In this document: positions 36,611 through 45,866 of the stretch, in pieces
How positions within the stretch are numbered: the stretch's first letter is position 1
Layout of the letters: every line of letters starts with the position of its first letter
Notes under the pieces: model-generated
What the model saw: only the letters and a program-made list of their open reading frames with translations
Databases searched by the model: none
What the model was told of the DNA's origin: nothing
NCBI GenBank assembly: GCA_051418075.1
Contig: JBPRGG010000023.1
Coordinates: forward strand, 5,079 to 69,078
Direction: 5' to 3'
Length of the DNA: 64,000 nucleotides
DNA from: JBPRGG01 sp051418075
Lineage (GTDB): Bacteria; Bacteroidota; Bacteroidia; Cytophagales; Cyclobacteriaceae
Program-made: the position numbers and the translations under genes

Positions 36611-37762
36611 CTATTTTTGTTGATATAATTGTTTGGTTTTTTGAGCTATACTGGACCAGGAAAGCTCCTGGTTGACAGCATTATTCCTGATATTCTGAGC
36701 CATCTGATTTATCTTCTGAGGATGTTGATAAAGGTCGATAATGGTTTCTGCCAAGGCTGATGCATCTTTGGCAGGAATTAAAACGCCGGTTTTATGATTA
36801 TCCACCACTTCCGGTATCCCCCCCACCCGGGTCGCAACCACAGGCTTATTAAAAGCATAAGCCGTCATAATCACCGCGCTTTGAGTAGCATCTGTATAAG
36901 GACAAACCACCAGGTCACAATTATGCATCAATCGGGCCATTTCCTCATTAGGAATATACCTGTTGATCAGTTCTACATTGGAACTTGACCCATTTAGCTT
37001 TAAATCATAATTACTTCTGCCCGCAATGATGATCCTGAGTTCAGGAAGCACCTCCCTGAGTTTCATACTGGCTTCCAATAAATATTCCACTCCTTTGTAA
37101 GGTGATATTCTGCCAAAGAAAAGGATATTTGGTGTTCTGAGCTCATCCTGTTGATCAAGATAATTCCGGTAAATTTCCAGTTTGCCGAATGGTATAAAGT
37201 GTACCTTTTGTTTTTTATGGGGAAACTGCTGTATCACCTGTTGGTAATCACGGTGATTTTGCAGTATTACCTGATGTTTTGATTTGATCACCCAGGTATT
37301 GAATATGACCGGGTATTTACTGTTCATTTCCCCTGAATGAGGCACAAAATCATGTATGGTAAAAACAAATTTTTTCCGGGGCAAAAAAAACAAAAGGTGA
37401 GGAATGATCCCGTTTTGACCGTTGATATGGATAACATCATAATGTTTCAGGGCCTTTGAGAGCTGATAAGACAACCTTATATTATGCCAGGAGTAAATCT
37501 TCAGATCATGATATATAAATATTTGTATGTCATAGGATTGGTCTATATAGCGGCTGATTGGCTGGCCCAGAATCTGATCTTTTAGCGATTTACTTAAGAA
37601 TCCGTGGTTTACCGGAACATCACTGAAGTTTAGCAAACTTTCCCTTTTTTTATTTTGAGAGAATACCAGTATTAGGTCAGTAAGCTGACCCTCCTGATTG
37701 AGATGCTTTACCAGTGGTAAAGAAACATCCACGTGACCGAAACTTACAACTGCTGTTCTCAT
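36611..37762 (-). CDS. Family 4 glycosyltransferase
   Basis: A 383-residue GT-B enzyme of the GT4 family. The donor half carries ILFFGRISPYKGVEYLLEA near 206-225 and AFNKPVVATRVGGIPEVVD near 310-330. The usual first Glu of the E-x7-E motif is replaced in the TDATQSAVIMTAYAF stretch, which ends in Ala instead of Glu, as in some GT4 subgroups. It overlaps the preceding GT4 gene by 4 bp. Role: chain extension in the cytoplasm. Confidence 0.9.
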   Translation of the reverse strand: MRTAVVSFGHVDVSLPLVKHLNQEGQLTDLILVFSQNKKRESLLNFSDVPVNHGFLSKSLKDQILGQPISRYIDQSYDIQIFIYHDLKIYSWHNIRLSYQLSKALKHYDVIHINGQNGIIPHLLFFLPRKKFVFTIHDFVPHSGEMNSKYPVIFNTWVIKSKHQVILQNHRDYQQVIQQFPHKKQKVHFIPFGKLEIYRNYLDQQDELRTPNILFFGRISPYKGVEYLLEASMKLREVLPELRIIIAGRSNYDLKLNGSSSNVELINRYIPNEEMARLMHNCDLVVCPYTDATQSAVIMTAYAFNKPVVATRVGGIPEVVDNHKTGVLIPAKDASALAETIIDLYQHPQKINQMAQNIRNNAVNQELSWSSIAQKTKQLYQQK

Positions 37763-39051
37763 AGATCCTGTTTCACCGATTTCTTCTTTGATGCAGGAGC
37801 ATATTTGTTTTGGACCTGCTGATAGATCTCAATAAAATGCTGGGCAATTTTGCTCCAGGCATAATGATTCTGCACTATTTTTCGGGGTAAAGCAGGTATT
37901 TTTTTCCCGTTCATAATTTCTTCCAGGATCAGCTTCCACTGGTAATAATTTTTTCTTTCCAGGATGATACCGGCTTCGTACTGTTCCATAATTTCGTGGG
38001 TGTTACCCACATCTGTATTTACCACCGGCAATTCACAAGCCATTGCTTTCATCACCGACACAGGACCTCCTTCAGAAATGGAAGTGCTGATAAACAGATC
38101 TGAAGCTGAGTAGTATTTTCTGAGCTCCTGATCAAACAGGTAACCTACAAACCGTACTTTATCTTTTTTGAGTAATGGAGCGGCAACTTTTTTCAGGTAA
38201 TCCTGATAAATGACATCCCCACTACCGGAAATGACCAGTAAAAAGTCATGGCTTTTATCCAGTTCCAGCAAAATATCCAGCATTTTATCAATTTGCTTGA
38301 TAGGAATTAGTCTGGATGAGGAAAAAATGATAAACCGATCCTTTGGCAGGTCTAATTCATCCCGGCAAGATTGTTTTGGCAGGGCATGCCAAAATGAAAA
38401 ATCCACCCCTGAAGTCAGCTTTTCTTTAGATCCTGTATAAATGGATTCCAGCTTGTCCAGGTTGGTCTCATTCATATAAGTGATGTAATCAACCTTTTTG
38501 ATCAAATGAGACAATCTTTTATGATCATTATAATAAGTCCAGGAAGCCGGTAAATTTTTTCGCCATTTGAAGATCTGGGTTTGAGGCAAATACATGATCC
38601 CTCTGAAAGTTTGCACCAGGGGTAAATGTTGAAATAATTCTAATAGTTGAAAATTGAAATAATTAAAGTTCCCATTGAGGTTGATGATAACCTGTTCCTC
38701 AAGCTGAAGGTTTTTCAAAAAATCAACCAGATTGGATGAATAGGTTTCCTTTACTTTTTTCAATCCTACTTGTTTAGTTACCTCTTCGGCAGGAAAAAGC
38801 CGGTGGATCAAACCATTGGGAAAGCGGTGGGTATAGATCTTGTCCGCTTTATAATCCGGCTGCCAGACTTCATAGATAAATTCATCGGTTAATTTCAATA
38901 TTTCAATGCCAAGTAAATCAGGAAATTCCGTGCCATCCATTCCAATCCACTGATTATCGGGCAAATCCCAATTGACCGCCATTCTTTCTCCTTCTTTATA
39001 ATTTTCATAGGAGGGCGGATGAGTGAGAATATTTATGATTCTGGGCATCAT
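37759..39051 (-). CDS. Family 4 glycosyltransferase, first gene of the polysaccharide locus
   Basis: A 430-residue GT-B enzyme. The donor half has FIIFSSSRLIPIKQIDKML near 240-260 and ISEGGPVSVMKAMACELPVV near 327-347, with Glu and Lys around the E-x7-E position. It has a longer N-terminal half than its two neighbours and a basic C-terminal tail. It opens the 27-kb same-strand run and is 109 bp downstream of the PUA-like gene, so a promoter for the locus should lie between 39052 and 39160 or above 39589. Confidence 0.9.
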   Translation of the reverse strand: MMPRIINILTHPPSYENYKEGERMAVNWDLPDNQWIGMDGTEFPDLLGIEILKLTDEFIYEVWQPDYKADKIYTHRFPNGLIHRLFPAEEVTKQVGLKKVKETYSSNLVDFLKNLQLEEQVIINLNGNFNYFNFQLLELFQHLPLVQTFRGIMYLPQTQIFKWRKNLPASWTYYNDHKRLSHLIKKVDYITYMNETNLDKLESIYTGSKEKLTSGVDFSFWHALPKQSCRDELDLPKDRFIIFSSSRLIPIKQIDKMLDILLELDKSHDFLLVISGSGDVIYQDYLKKVAAPLLKKDKVRFVGYLFDQELRKYYSASDLFISTSISEGGPVSVMKAMACELPVVNTDVGNTHEIMEQYEAGIILERKNYYQWKLILEEIMNGKKIPALPRKIVQNHYAWSKIAQHFIEIYQQVQNKYAPASKKKSVKQDL

Positions 39052-39160
39052 GTTATGAGTTTAAAAAATAGATTAATATAATCATGATTTAATTGTAGAA
39101 CAGGTCCACCCAGGAATTGTTCCTTGACAGAAAGGATTAGATGAGGAAGCAGAACGTAGG

Positions 39161-39589
39161 TCAGACTACCTTAACCTGATCAATAATTCCCACTGGTAAC
39201 CAATCGTCCATATTCCCATAGGCCGAACGATCTACCTTGAAGGGGTCAATTTGCTCAAATTGTGTTGTTTCTATAAGTACCAGATATCTTTTACCGGCAA
39301 ACCTTTTCATTAGACCAGCATTCAATTGTAGTTTTTCCTGATTTTTTTCCACCAATTTTCTGGAGTCTTCCGGAGATAGTTTATCAGTTTGAATAATTTG
39401 AGCAGCTTTGGCCCTGGCTTTGATCATTCCGTCCCCTTTATTTTCTATAAAGTAAAGCATATCTCCCTGTTTTACTTTGTTGTAAGGGATCTTTCTTCCC
39501 ATGGCTCCCCGGATAATCATTTTTTTAGATCCAGCGATCAGGTTTTTTAATTCTCCGGCTTTATGATCAAGATATACTACGTGATCCAT
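39161..39589 (-). CDS. Small PUA/ASCH-like domain protein
   Basis: I start at the ATG at 39589 (MDHVVYLDHKAGEL); a TTG at 39619 is the alternative. The 142-residue product has MIIRGAMGRKIPYNKVKQGD followed by LYFIENKGDG, the pattern of the ASCH/PUA beta-barrel in which a basic loop and a GD turn bind RNA. The rest is helical, then a final strand near the C-terminus. It may bind RNA or a modified base. It lies upstream of the polysaccharide locus on the same strand but shows no functional link to it. Confidence 0.6.
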   Translation of the reverse strand: MDHVVYLDHKAGELKNLIAGSKKMIIRGAMGRKIPYNKVKQGDMLYFIENKGDGMIKARAKAAQIIQTDKLSPEDSRKLVEKNQEKLQLNAGLMKRFAGKRYLVLIETTQFEQIDPFKVDRSAYGNMDDWLPVGIIDQVKVV

Positions 39590-40184
39590 AAGGTTTACAA
39601 AAGATAATTCAGGTAGCAAATATAAGAAATTGTTCCTTGAGATATTTGATATATTTAGGGAGTTATATAGCTTTTTAATGATTTCCGATCCTTTGTGTCA
39701 TAACAAAAAGTATCACCCGCCGCTGGCTGACAAAATCTCGATTATGGTAGAATGTTTTTTTATTTTTTTTCCCCTATCCTTCATTCCTCATCCTGAGCAA
39801 CATCATTTCTTTAAAAAATTTGGCTAAAAATACCCGAACTTCATAAACTGGCTGACATCTTTATTGAAGTATGAAATCCCCTTACTTTGGCTTAACAAGA
39901 CCCTGCAAAGAAATTAAAGGAAAATAATTTTTATAAGCAGAACAAAAATAATCGCAAAACTGAATCATATTTTCACCAAAAATTAATTGTAGTACCTTTA
40001 ACAAAATCACCAATATAATGAACTTTTTAAATCAAAAATTCATTTTTTAATCATAAACAGAGGCACTTTAACCAAAAATTCATTTATTATCATTTGTATC
40101 CTTATTAATAATATTATTAAATTAGGACAATACTTTAGGAATATGTGAGTTCAAAAAATAAATTTCCATTTAATCAAAACTAAA
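39590..40184. promoter_or_regulatory. Divergent AT-rich control region with direct repeats
   Basis: No open frame is credible in these 595 bp. CAAAAATTCATTT occurs at 40033-40045 and again at 40073-40085, exactly 40 bp apart. A shorter relative, ACCAAAAATT, is at 39975-39984. TACTTTAG at 40131-40138 is one base from the Bacteroidota -7 box, but no well-placed TTG accompanies it. The repeats lie 100-150 bp before the oxidoreductase start and could be activator sites. Confidence 0.38.
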
Positions 40185-41528
40185 ATGAATACAAACAAGT
40201 CTCGTCGCAAGTTTATCAAAAACACAGCCACGACTGCGGCAGCTGCCGTGACAATCCCGAATATTTTCCCATCCAGTGTTTTGGGAGCTAATGACCGGAT
40301 AAATGCAGCTGTTTTAGGTGTGAATGGCAGAGGAAAAAATCATATCAGCGGGCTGATGAATCAGGAAAATGTGGTGATCACCCATTTATGCGACCCTGAT
40401 ATGAACATCTTGAAAGAACGTCAAAAATCCTTTAAAGATACATATAAAAAAGATGTGGCTTTAGAACAGGATTTACGTAACATAATGGATAACAAGGACA
40501 TTGATGTGGTCAGTATTGCTTCACCAAACCATTGGCATGCGTTATCTGTGATCTGGGCCTGTCAGGCCGGAAAAGATACTTACGTAGAAAAACCGGGTTC
40601 CCACAATATCTGGGAAGGAAGAAAAATGGTGGAAGCCGCCAACAAGTACAATCGCATCGTTCAGCATGGTGTACAGTTAAGAAGCTCTCCTGCCATTCAG
40701 GAAGCTGTGCAATTATTACGTGACGGATACATTGGACGGGTTTATATGTCCCGTGGCCTGGTATTCAGATGGAGAGGTGATATTGGAGATAAGGGTTTTT
40801 CTCCGGTTCCGGAAGGCATTGATTATGATCTTTGGACTGGCCCTGCTTCCATGAGACCATTTAGCCGTAATTTGGTACATTATAACTGGCACTGGCATTG
40901 GGATTATGGTAATGGCGATGTAGGTAACCAGGGAATTCATGAGACAGACTTGTGTATGTGGGGCCTTGATGTGGGATTACCTACTCAAATTACATCTATG
41001 GGCGGAAAATTTCTTTGGGATGACGCTAAAGAGGTGCCTGAAGTATTAACATCCGTATATCACTATCCTGAAGAAGGTAAAATCATTCAATTTGAGGTTA
41101 GACCCTGGTGTACCAATACAGAACAAGATGTTACAGTAGGAAATATCTTCTACGGAGAAAAAGGAATACTGGTAGTTGATGGCTATAGTAAATACAAAAC
41201 CTACCTTGGAAGAGATAGGGAACCAGGACAATCTGGTGATGATGGAGCCAGAGAAGCTTCAGGAATGGATCGCGGTGCCGGAGGAACTGACGGTCACTTT
41301 GCCAATTTTATCGAGGCTGTTCGTAAAAGAGATAAAACAATTCTGAACGGTCCGGTAGAAACCGCACATTTATCCTCAGGGTTAGCACATTTAGGAAACA
41401 TCGCTTATCGTCTGAATAAGGTGCTGACTTTTGATCCAAGTGCTGAAAGATTTGTGAATGATCCTGAAGCCGATAAGATGTTGACCAGGAACTATCGTGC
41501 TCCATACATTATCCCTGATTATGTATAA
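40185..41528 (+). CDS. Tat-exported Gfo/Idh/MocA family oxidoreductase
   Basis: A 447-residue NAD(P)-dependent sugar oxidoreductase of the secreted type common in Bacteroidota. The twin-arginine signal SRRKFIKNTATTAAAA occupies residues 6-21, with likely cleavage near residue 35. The Rossmann segment NAAVLGVNGRGKNH is near 40-53 and the EKP motif follows in YVEKPGSHNIWEG near 137. The substrate-side His-rich segment HYNWHWHWDYGNGDVGNQGIHE is near 227-248. It is a single-gene unit with its own terminator, convergent with the GH32 gene. Substrate unknown. Confidence 0.9.
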   Translation: MNTNKSRRKFIKNTATTAAAAVTIPNIFPSSVLGANDRINAAVLGVNGRGKNHISGLMNQENVVITHLCDPDMNILKERQKSFKDTYKKDVALEQDLRNIMDNKDIDVVSIASPNHWHALSVIWACQAGKDTYVEKPGSHNIWEGRKMVEAANKYNRIVQHGVQLRSSPAIQEAVQLLRDGYIGRVYMSRGLVFRWRGDIGDKGFSPVPEGIDYDLWTGPASMRPFSRNLVHYNWHWHWDYGNGDVGNQGIHETDLCMWGLDVGLPTQITSMGGKFLWDDAKEVPEVLTSVYHYPEEGKIIQFEVRPWCTNTEQDVTVGNIFYGEKGILVVDGYSKYKTYLGRDREPGQSGDDGAREASGMDRGAGGTDGHFANFIEAVRKRDKTILNGPVETAHLSSGLAHLGNIAYRLNKVLTFDPSAERFVNDPEADKMLTRNYRAPYIIPDYV

Positions 41529-41553
41529 TGAGCATTGGTTATAAATTAAATGA

Positions 41554-41582
41554 GGCTGCCTTTTTGGGCAGCCTTTTTTTTA
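41554..41582 (+). terminator. Rho-independent terminator of the oxidoreductase gene
   Basis: A perfect 7-bp stem GGCTGCC / GGCAGCC (41554-41560 and 41567-41573) with a 6-base loop is followed by eight T residues. It begins 26 bp after the stop codon. Confidence 0.93.
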
Positions 41583-41650
41583 TTAGGCAGATAAATCAGA
41601 TCCATTCAGCATGACTGAAATCATCATGCGTTTATGACTATGAAGCACAG

Positions 41651-41692
41651 GACTAGCGGACCACTAGTCGTACTTGTTAGGATCCGCTAGTC
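41651..41692. repeat. Inverted repeat between convergent genes
   Basis: GACTAGCGGA at 41651-41660 is the exact reverse complement of TCCGCTAGTC at 41683-41692, with a 22-base spacer that itself contains ACTAGTCG. No T-run follows on the minus strand, so it is not a standard terminator for the GH32 gene, whose stop is at 41729. It may protect the transcript end or be a repeat-type hairpin. Confidence 0.5.
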
Positions 41693-41728
41693 GGTTAGGT
41701 AATGACCTGAAAGTTATTGATCTGCACT

Positions 41729-43264
41729 TTACCAAATCCTTTCCACTTCACCTATCCTGATATTTTGCATGCTTATATTTTCTGCTTCCAACGAAATTTC
41801 ATTATAAACTTCATTGGGAAAGAACAAAGAAGACATCACCACCTGACCACCATCAGCAAAAAGCTCCACTGAACCTACATCCACTAACAGAACCAAGTCT
41901 ATGGGGCCATCCGCAGAAAGTCTGGGGGCTTCATTTTTCTGAGGAAACTGCTGGTTAAATGATCGTTTGCCAGATTGATTACGGTCAATGAAAAACTGGT
42001 TCTTTTCCGCATTGAAACCAATCAGCAAGTATTCATCCAGCGAATTGCTCAGACGAATGGTAAAATCTTTGGGCTCTGCCTCCAGTTGCAGTTTGAAGGT
42101 AGAAGAGGAAAAATCCAGCTGCCGGGTCAGCGAATAATTGTTGTCTATCGTGACCTCATCCAAATTTTTATATTCATTCACAATCGATTCAAATTCCTGT
42201 ACCGGTTTGGATATAACGTAATATTGCTGATTCACCTGTTCCAGGTTCAGTTCCCTGGATATGGTCATAGCGCTACGCCAGCGATAAGTAGGCACCACAG
42301 TGGCATAGGCCCAGTTACTCATCCAGCCAATAAACAATCGGCGATCGGTTACATTAGACCAGCTTACTCCGGCGTAATTATCCGGACCGTAATCCAGCCA
42401 GCGTATATCCTCATGATCGGCCGTAAAGGTTTGTCCATCAAAATCTCCCACGAAATACTGGGTGGCAGAACCACCATTGGGTCCTCCCGGATTTATACTG
42501 ACCAGCATGATCCATTTGGTGGTATTTCCATCAGATAAGGGAAACAGATCCGGACATTCCCAAACCCCACCATGCGCTCCCAGATCAGTGCCAAATTCGC
42601 TTTCCATCTTCCATTCTTTTAAATCAGGAGAAGAATACAGATGTACCCGGTCCTTTACGGCCAGCACCATCACCCATTTCTGGTCTTCTTCATACCAGAA
42701 AACCTTGGGATCCCGATAGTCCCTGATGCCGGGATTATCCAGTACCGGGTTTTCCTCATATTTAGTCCAGGACCTGCCTTTATCAAGGCTGTAGGCAATT
42801 CCCTGGGTTTGAAATTTGTCGCTGCCAGCTTGTTCTTTTTTAGGATCATGATAGGTAAAAACAGCTACCAGAGGTGTTTCCCCCTCAGAACCAAAGCCAG
42901 AGGTATTTTCCATATCAGCTACCGCACTACCGGAAAAAATATAGCCCAGCGTATCCGGATAAAGGGCGATGGGCATGTTTTCCCAATGCACCAGATCTTT
43001 ACTGATGGCATGTCCCCAATGCATAGGCCCCCACACATTGTCATCGGGGTAATGCTGGTAAAAAAGATGGTATTCACCATCCAGGTATACCATGCCATTG
43101 GGATCGTTCATCCATTGTTCGGGAGGCGAGAAATGAAATTGCAGACGATGTGGTTCCCTGTATGCTCCATCTTGTTCGTCCTTATTGTCCGGGCCGGGAG
43201 AGGAGCATCCGGCCATCATTAAAACAAACCAAATTGCGGTAAAAACCAGCTGGATCTTCTTCAT
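41729..43264 (-). CDS. GH32 levanase/inulinase-type lipoprotein
   Basis: Hydrolyses beta-fructosidic bonds of levan or inulin, or of the oligosaccharides. I start at the ATG at 43264, which gives a proper lipoprotein signal (MKKIQLVFTA...MMAGC, lipidated at Cys20); an upstream ATG at 43309 would bury it. The GH32 catalytic set is complete: nucleophile Asp54 in WMNDPNG, transition-state Asp185 in YRDPK and acid/base Glu236 in WECPD. The five-bladed propeller is followed by a beta-sandwich from about residue 360. It is the last gene of the fructan locus and the only GH32 there with the full canonical set. Confidence 0.95.
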   Translation of the reverse strand: MKKIQLVFTAIWFVLMMAGCSSPGPDNKDEQDGAYREPHRLQFHFSPPEQWMNDPNGMVYLDGEYHLFYQHYPDDNVWGPMHWGHAISKDLVHWENMPIALYPDTLGYIFSGSAVADMENTSGFGSEGETPLVAVFTYHDPKKEQAGSDKFQTQGIAYSLDKGRSWTKYEENPVLDNPGIRDYRDPKVFWYEEDQKWVMVLAVKDRVHLYSSPDLKEWKMESEFGTDLGAHGGVWECPDLFPLSDGNTTKWIMLVSINPGGPNGGSATQYFVGDFDGQTFTADHEDIRWLDYGPDNYAGVSWSNVTDRRLFIGWMSNWAYATVVPTYRWRSAMTISRELNLEQVNQQYYVISKPVQEFESIVNEYKNLDEVTIDNNYSLTRQLDFSSSTFKLQLEAEPKDFTIRLSNSLDEYLLIGFNAEKNQFFIDRNQSGKRSFNQQFPQKNEAPRLSADGPIDLVLLVDVGSVELFADGGQVVMSSLFFPNEVYNEISLEAENISMQNIRIGEVERIW

Positions 43265-43309
43265 AATGTTATTACTTTTTATCTTTTCAAATATAGATGG
43301 TGAAACCAT

Positions 43310-45811
43310 TTAGTGTTTATAAAATTTCTTATGATATTTTTGATTGGCCGTTTCCAGATACAATAAATACATGCCGGAATGCAGACCAGAAACATCCAAC
43401 CTCAAGTCAGGATTGGCATAATTTGATATGGTAAAGGATGGAATGATCTTCCTGCCGGCTAAATCAGACACATAAACCTGTACCTTTCTGGCAGATAAAC
43501 TCAAACCCTGTATTGTGAGCTGCTCACTGACCGGATTAGGAAATAATTTTACTGGTGTATTTGTCTGATCGTACCATCCCAATACATTTTCATCTTTAAA
43601 TTTATTGGGAAGGTCTTCAGGCGCGCATACCGAGGTGTTACTGACCATATCCTGATCTTTCAATTGCCAGGCATTTAGTTGCACCAGGTTTATATCACCA
43701 CCCTGGGCAACTATATCCACCTGCCTGCTATCAGGCAGGGTCGGATAAACTCTGCTGGCAAAAGTGGAAAGTTGATCCACAAAGACTTCAACTACAGATT
43801 TATCCAGAAAGATCCGTACCTCCAGGGTGTCATTTCTGGGAAAAAAATAGTTGCCTTGCTGGTAATTTTTGGTTACCTCGGGCGAAAGAGACGAATTCCG
43901 CCGGTCAAGACCAATCTGATGCTTATCCGGGTCAAAAACGATCCTGGTTACTTCCCGGTCTGAACCATATAACTGAATCTCAAAACTATCTGCCTGATCC
44001 GGTATGATTTTAAATTGTAATTCAAGGGTATTCCCGGATATTCCCGGTAAATTCTGCATTCGGTCTGGTTCAATCACCTGGTTTTCTATTTGAGCTACCT
44101 GTTCACCTCTGAGCCGGCATAAATGGGGATGCGGAATTTGTCCAATCCTTCCATCCTCCAGGATACGCCAGACCCGGGGAAGACTGTAAAGGTGGGTCCA
44201 TCCGGCCTCATCCTGGGCCTTAGAACTTCGGGTTTCGGGAATGATGCCTATAGCAGTAAGTCTGCCCTCCTGATCGTATTGAATCGATGGGGCCAGAAAA
44301 GGGCCGTTTATCAAATCGAGGCGGTGAGGCATTTCATGATCTGGTTCAAAACGGCCACCCTCCCAATTGCCTGTCCAGTATAATGTTTCAGCCGGACTAC
44401 CTTCCCAGGGAACCGTATTGATCAGCAAAAGGAATCTGCCTTCTTCCAGTTTGATGAAGGCAGGCATTTCCCAAAAACGACCGGAAGTTTCTAATTTACC
44501 GAAATAAAGTGGAGTAGCCAGTTCCCAATCCACCAGGTTTGTGGATTTATAGGTCATCAGGATGCCACCCACATGATGAATACCTGACCCAACGATCATA
44601 TACCAGGTATCCTGATGCTTCCATACAAATGGATCCCTGAAGTCCATATGATTGTATTGATCTGGAGGACTGGCAATTACAGGATTGTCCGGATGCTTTT
44701 CCCATTTTTTTAATTCATTATCTACCGGATAAGCCAGGCCAATACCGGCTTTTACCCCATCTACACCGGTATAAAAAGCCACTACGCCTCCTGTATCGTT
44801 TTTCACCGTATGACCGGACCAGATACCTTGCTGATCCCAGCCTGGCTCCGGGGCCAGGGCAATGGGCATTTCTTCCCAGGTAACCAAATCCCGGCTTCTG
44901 AGGTGGCCCCAATGCATATGCGTATGATAAGGGCCGTTTGGGTTTTTTTGGTAAAATAAATGATAATAGCCCTGCTGATAAATCAGTCCATAAGGTTCAT
45001 TGGTCCAATGGCTGGGAGGCATGGCATGATACACAGGTCGGTGGGGGTCATCTGCATGACGAGTATCATGAACTTGAAGTTGGGGAGCCTGACCGGGTAA
45101 ATGATCCAGGTACCGTTGAAGCAACTCAGACTCATTATAAATCCCTGTGTAAATTTTTACTTCATCAATGATCCCGTTAAAGGCACCGGTAGGCCATAAG
45201 TCGGCATAGTAATTTGTTTCGTTATGCAATCCTATCTTTAGTGGCACTTCGGCCGGTAACAATTCAAAGTCTTTGGGTATCGACTCATAATGAAAATGCC
45301 GGCCATTTAAGCCCACGCTTATTTGATCTTTCTGTCGGTCAATACGGGCACTGATCAGGTTCCATTGATACTTGGGCATCACCACCGGCAACCAGGCACT
45401 ATATATTTGATCAGGCGTTCGTAAAACCAAAGCAAGATGACCATATTTCCCGATTTCCAGGCCGAATCCCTGTTTTCCCTGTTGCTGATTAATGATCACT
45501 GCCGTTTCAGTTGGATAGGCTTCGGTGGCTATCCAGGCGGTGATAGTGAGGCTGTTGGTGTCTGCTGGCATAGTAAAATCGCCGCTGGCCCAGGTAGAAA
45601 ATCCATCCAGCCGCAAAGCATTGCCCTCCACTCCCGGCACCCATTCAGGTTGATCATAATTATTGGTTACTGCATATTCATTTCCACTGATCTTTTCCCA
45701 TGTAACTTGTCCATTGGTTTCATCCAGGGGCCAATATCCCACCAATTCAGGAGGCTTTCCCCAACCTTCTAAACATGTAAAAAAGCAGAATATGAATATC
45801 GTCCTGAACAT
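43310..45811 (-). CDS. LamG-GH32 protein with T9SS tail and a changed nucleophile motif
   Basis: An 833-residue secreted protein. Signal peptide to about 18, a concanavalin-A/LamG-like domain at about 25-235, a GH32 propeller at about 255-560, a GH32 C-terminal sandwich to about 720, then a type IX secretion sorting domain at about 750-833 (VKLFPNPVSEQLTI). The family's WMNDPNG is here WTNEPYG, with Glu272 where the nucleophile Asp should be. RDP (Asp393) and the acid/base Glu448 in FWEMP are kept, although the Cys after that Glu is Met. It may be an altered-specificity enzyme or a fructan-binding protein. An attenuator-like hairpin precedes it. Confidence 0.9.
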   Translation of the reverse strand: MFRTIFIFCFFTCLEGWGKPPELVGYWPLDETNGQVTWEKISGNEYAVTNNYDQPEWVPGVEGNALRLDGFSTWASGDFTMPADTNSLTITAWIATEAYPTETAVIINQQQGKQGFGLEIGKYGHLALVLRTPDQIYSAWLPVVMPKYQWNLISARIDRQKDQISVGLNGRHFHYESIPKDFELLPAEVPLKIGLHNETNYYADLWPTGAFNGIIDEVKIYTGIYNESELLQRYLDHLPGQAPQLQVHDTRHADDPHRPVYHAMPPSHWTNEPYGLIYQQGYYHLFYQKNPNGPYHTHMHWGHLRSRDLVTWEEMPIALAPEPGWDQQGIWSGHTVKNDTGGVVAFYTGVDGVKAGIGLAYPVDNELKKWEKHPDNPVIASPPDQYNHMDFRDPFVWKHQDTWYMIVGSGIHHVGGILMTYKSTNLVDWELATPLYFGKLETSGRFWEMPAFIKLEEGRFLLLINTVPWEGSPAETLYWTGNWEGGRFEPDHEMPHRLDLINGPFLAPSIQYDQEGRLTAIGIIPETRSSKAQDEAGWTHLYSLPRVWRILEDGRIGQIPHPHLCRLRGEQVAQIENQVIEPDRMQNLPGISGNTLELQFKIIPDQADSFEIQLYGSDREVTRIVFDPDKHQIGLDRRNSSLSPEVTKNYQQGNYFFPRNDTLEVRIFLDKSVVEVFVDQLSTFASRVYPTLPDSRQVDIVAQGGDINLVQLNAWQLKDQDMVSNTSVCAPEDLPNKFKDENVLGWYDQTNTPVKLFPNPVSEQLTIQGLSLSARKVQVYVSDLAGRKIIPSFTISNYANPDLRLDVSGLHSGMYLLYLETANQKYHKKFYKH

Positions 45812-45819
45812 AAGGCTAT

Positions 45820-45853
45820 AAAAAGAGGAACCTGTATATCAAAAACAGGTTCC
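45820..45853 (-). terminator. Hairpin terminator or attenuator inside the fructan operon
   Basis: On the minus strand, GGAACCTGT and ACAGGTTCC (45827-45835 and 45845-45853) form a perfect 9-bp stem with a 9-base loop, followed by a short T-rich run. It stands 13 bp after the stop of the lipoprotein gene and 8 bp before the ATG of the next GH32 gene, so it would reduce expression of the last two genes. Confidence 0.75.
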
Positions 45854-45866
45854 GGTAAAATGATGA

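Noticed and set aside
41540..41728. Short repeats between the convergent genes considered as a CRISPR array
   Set aside because: There is one inverted repeat only, with no regular spacer pattern.
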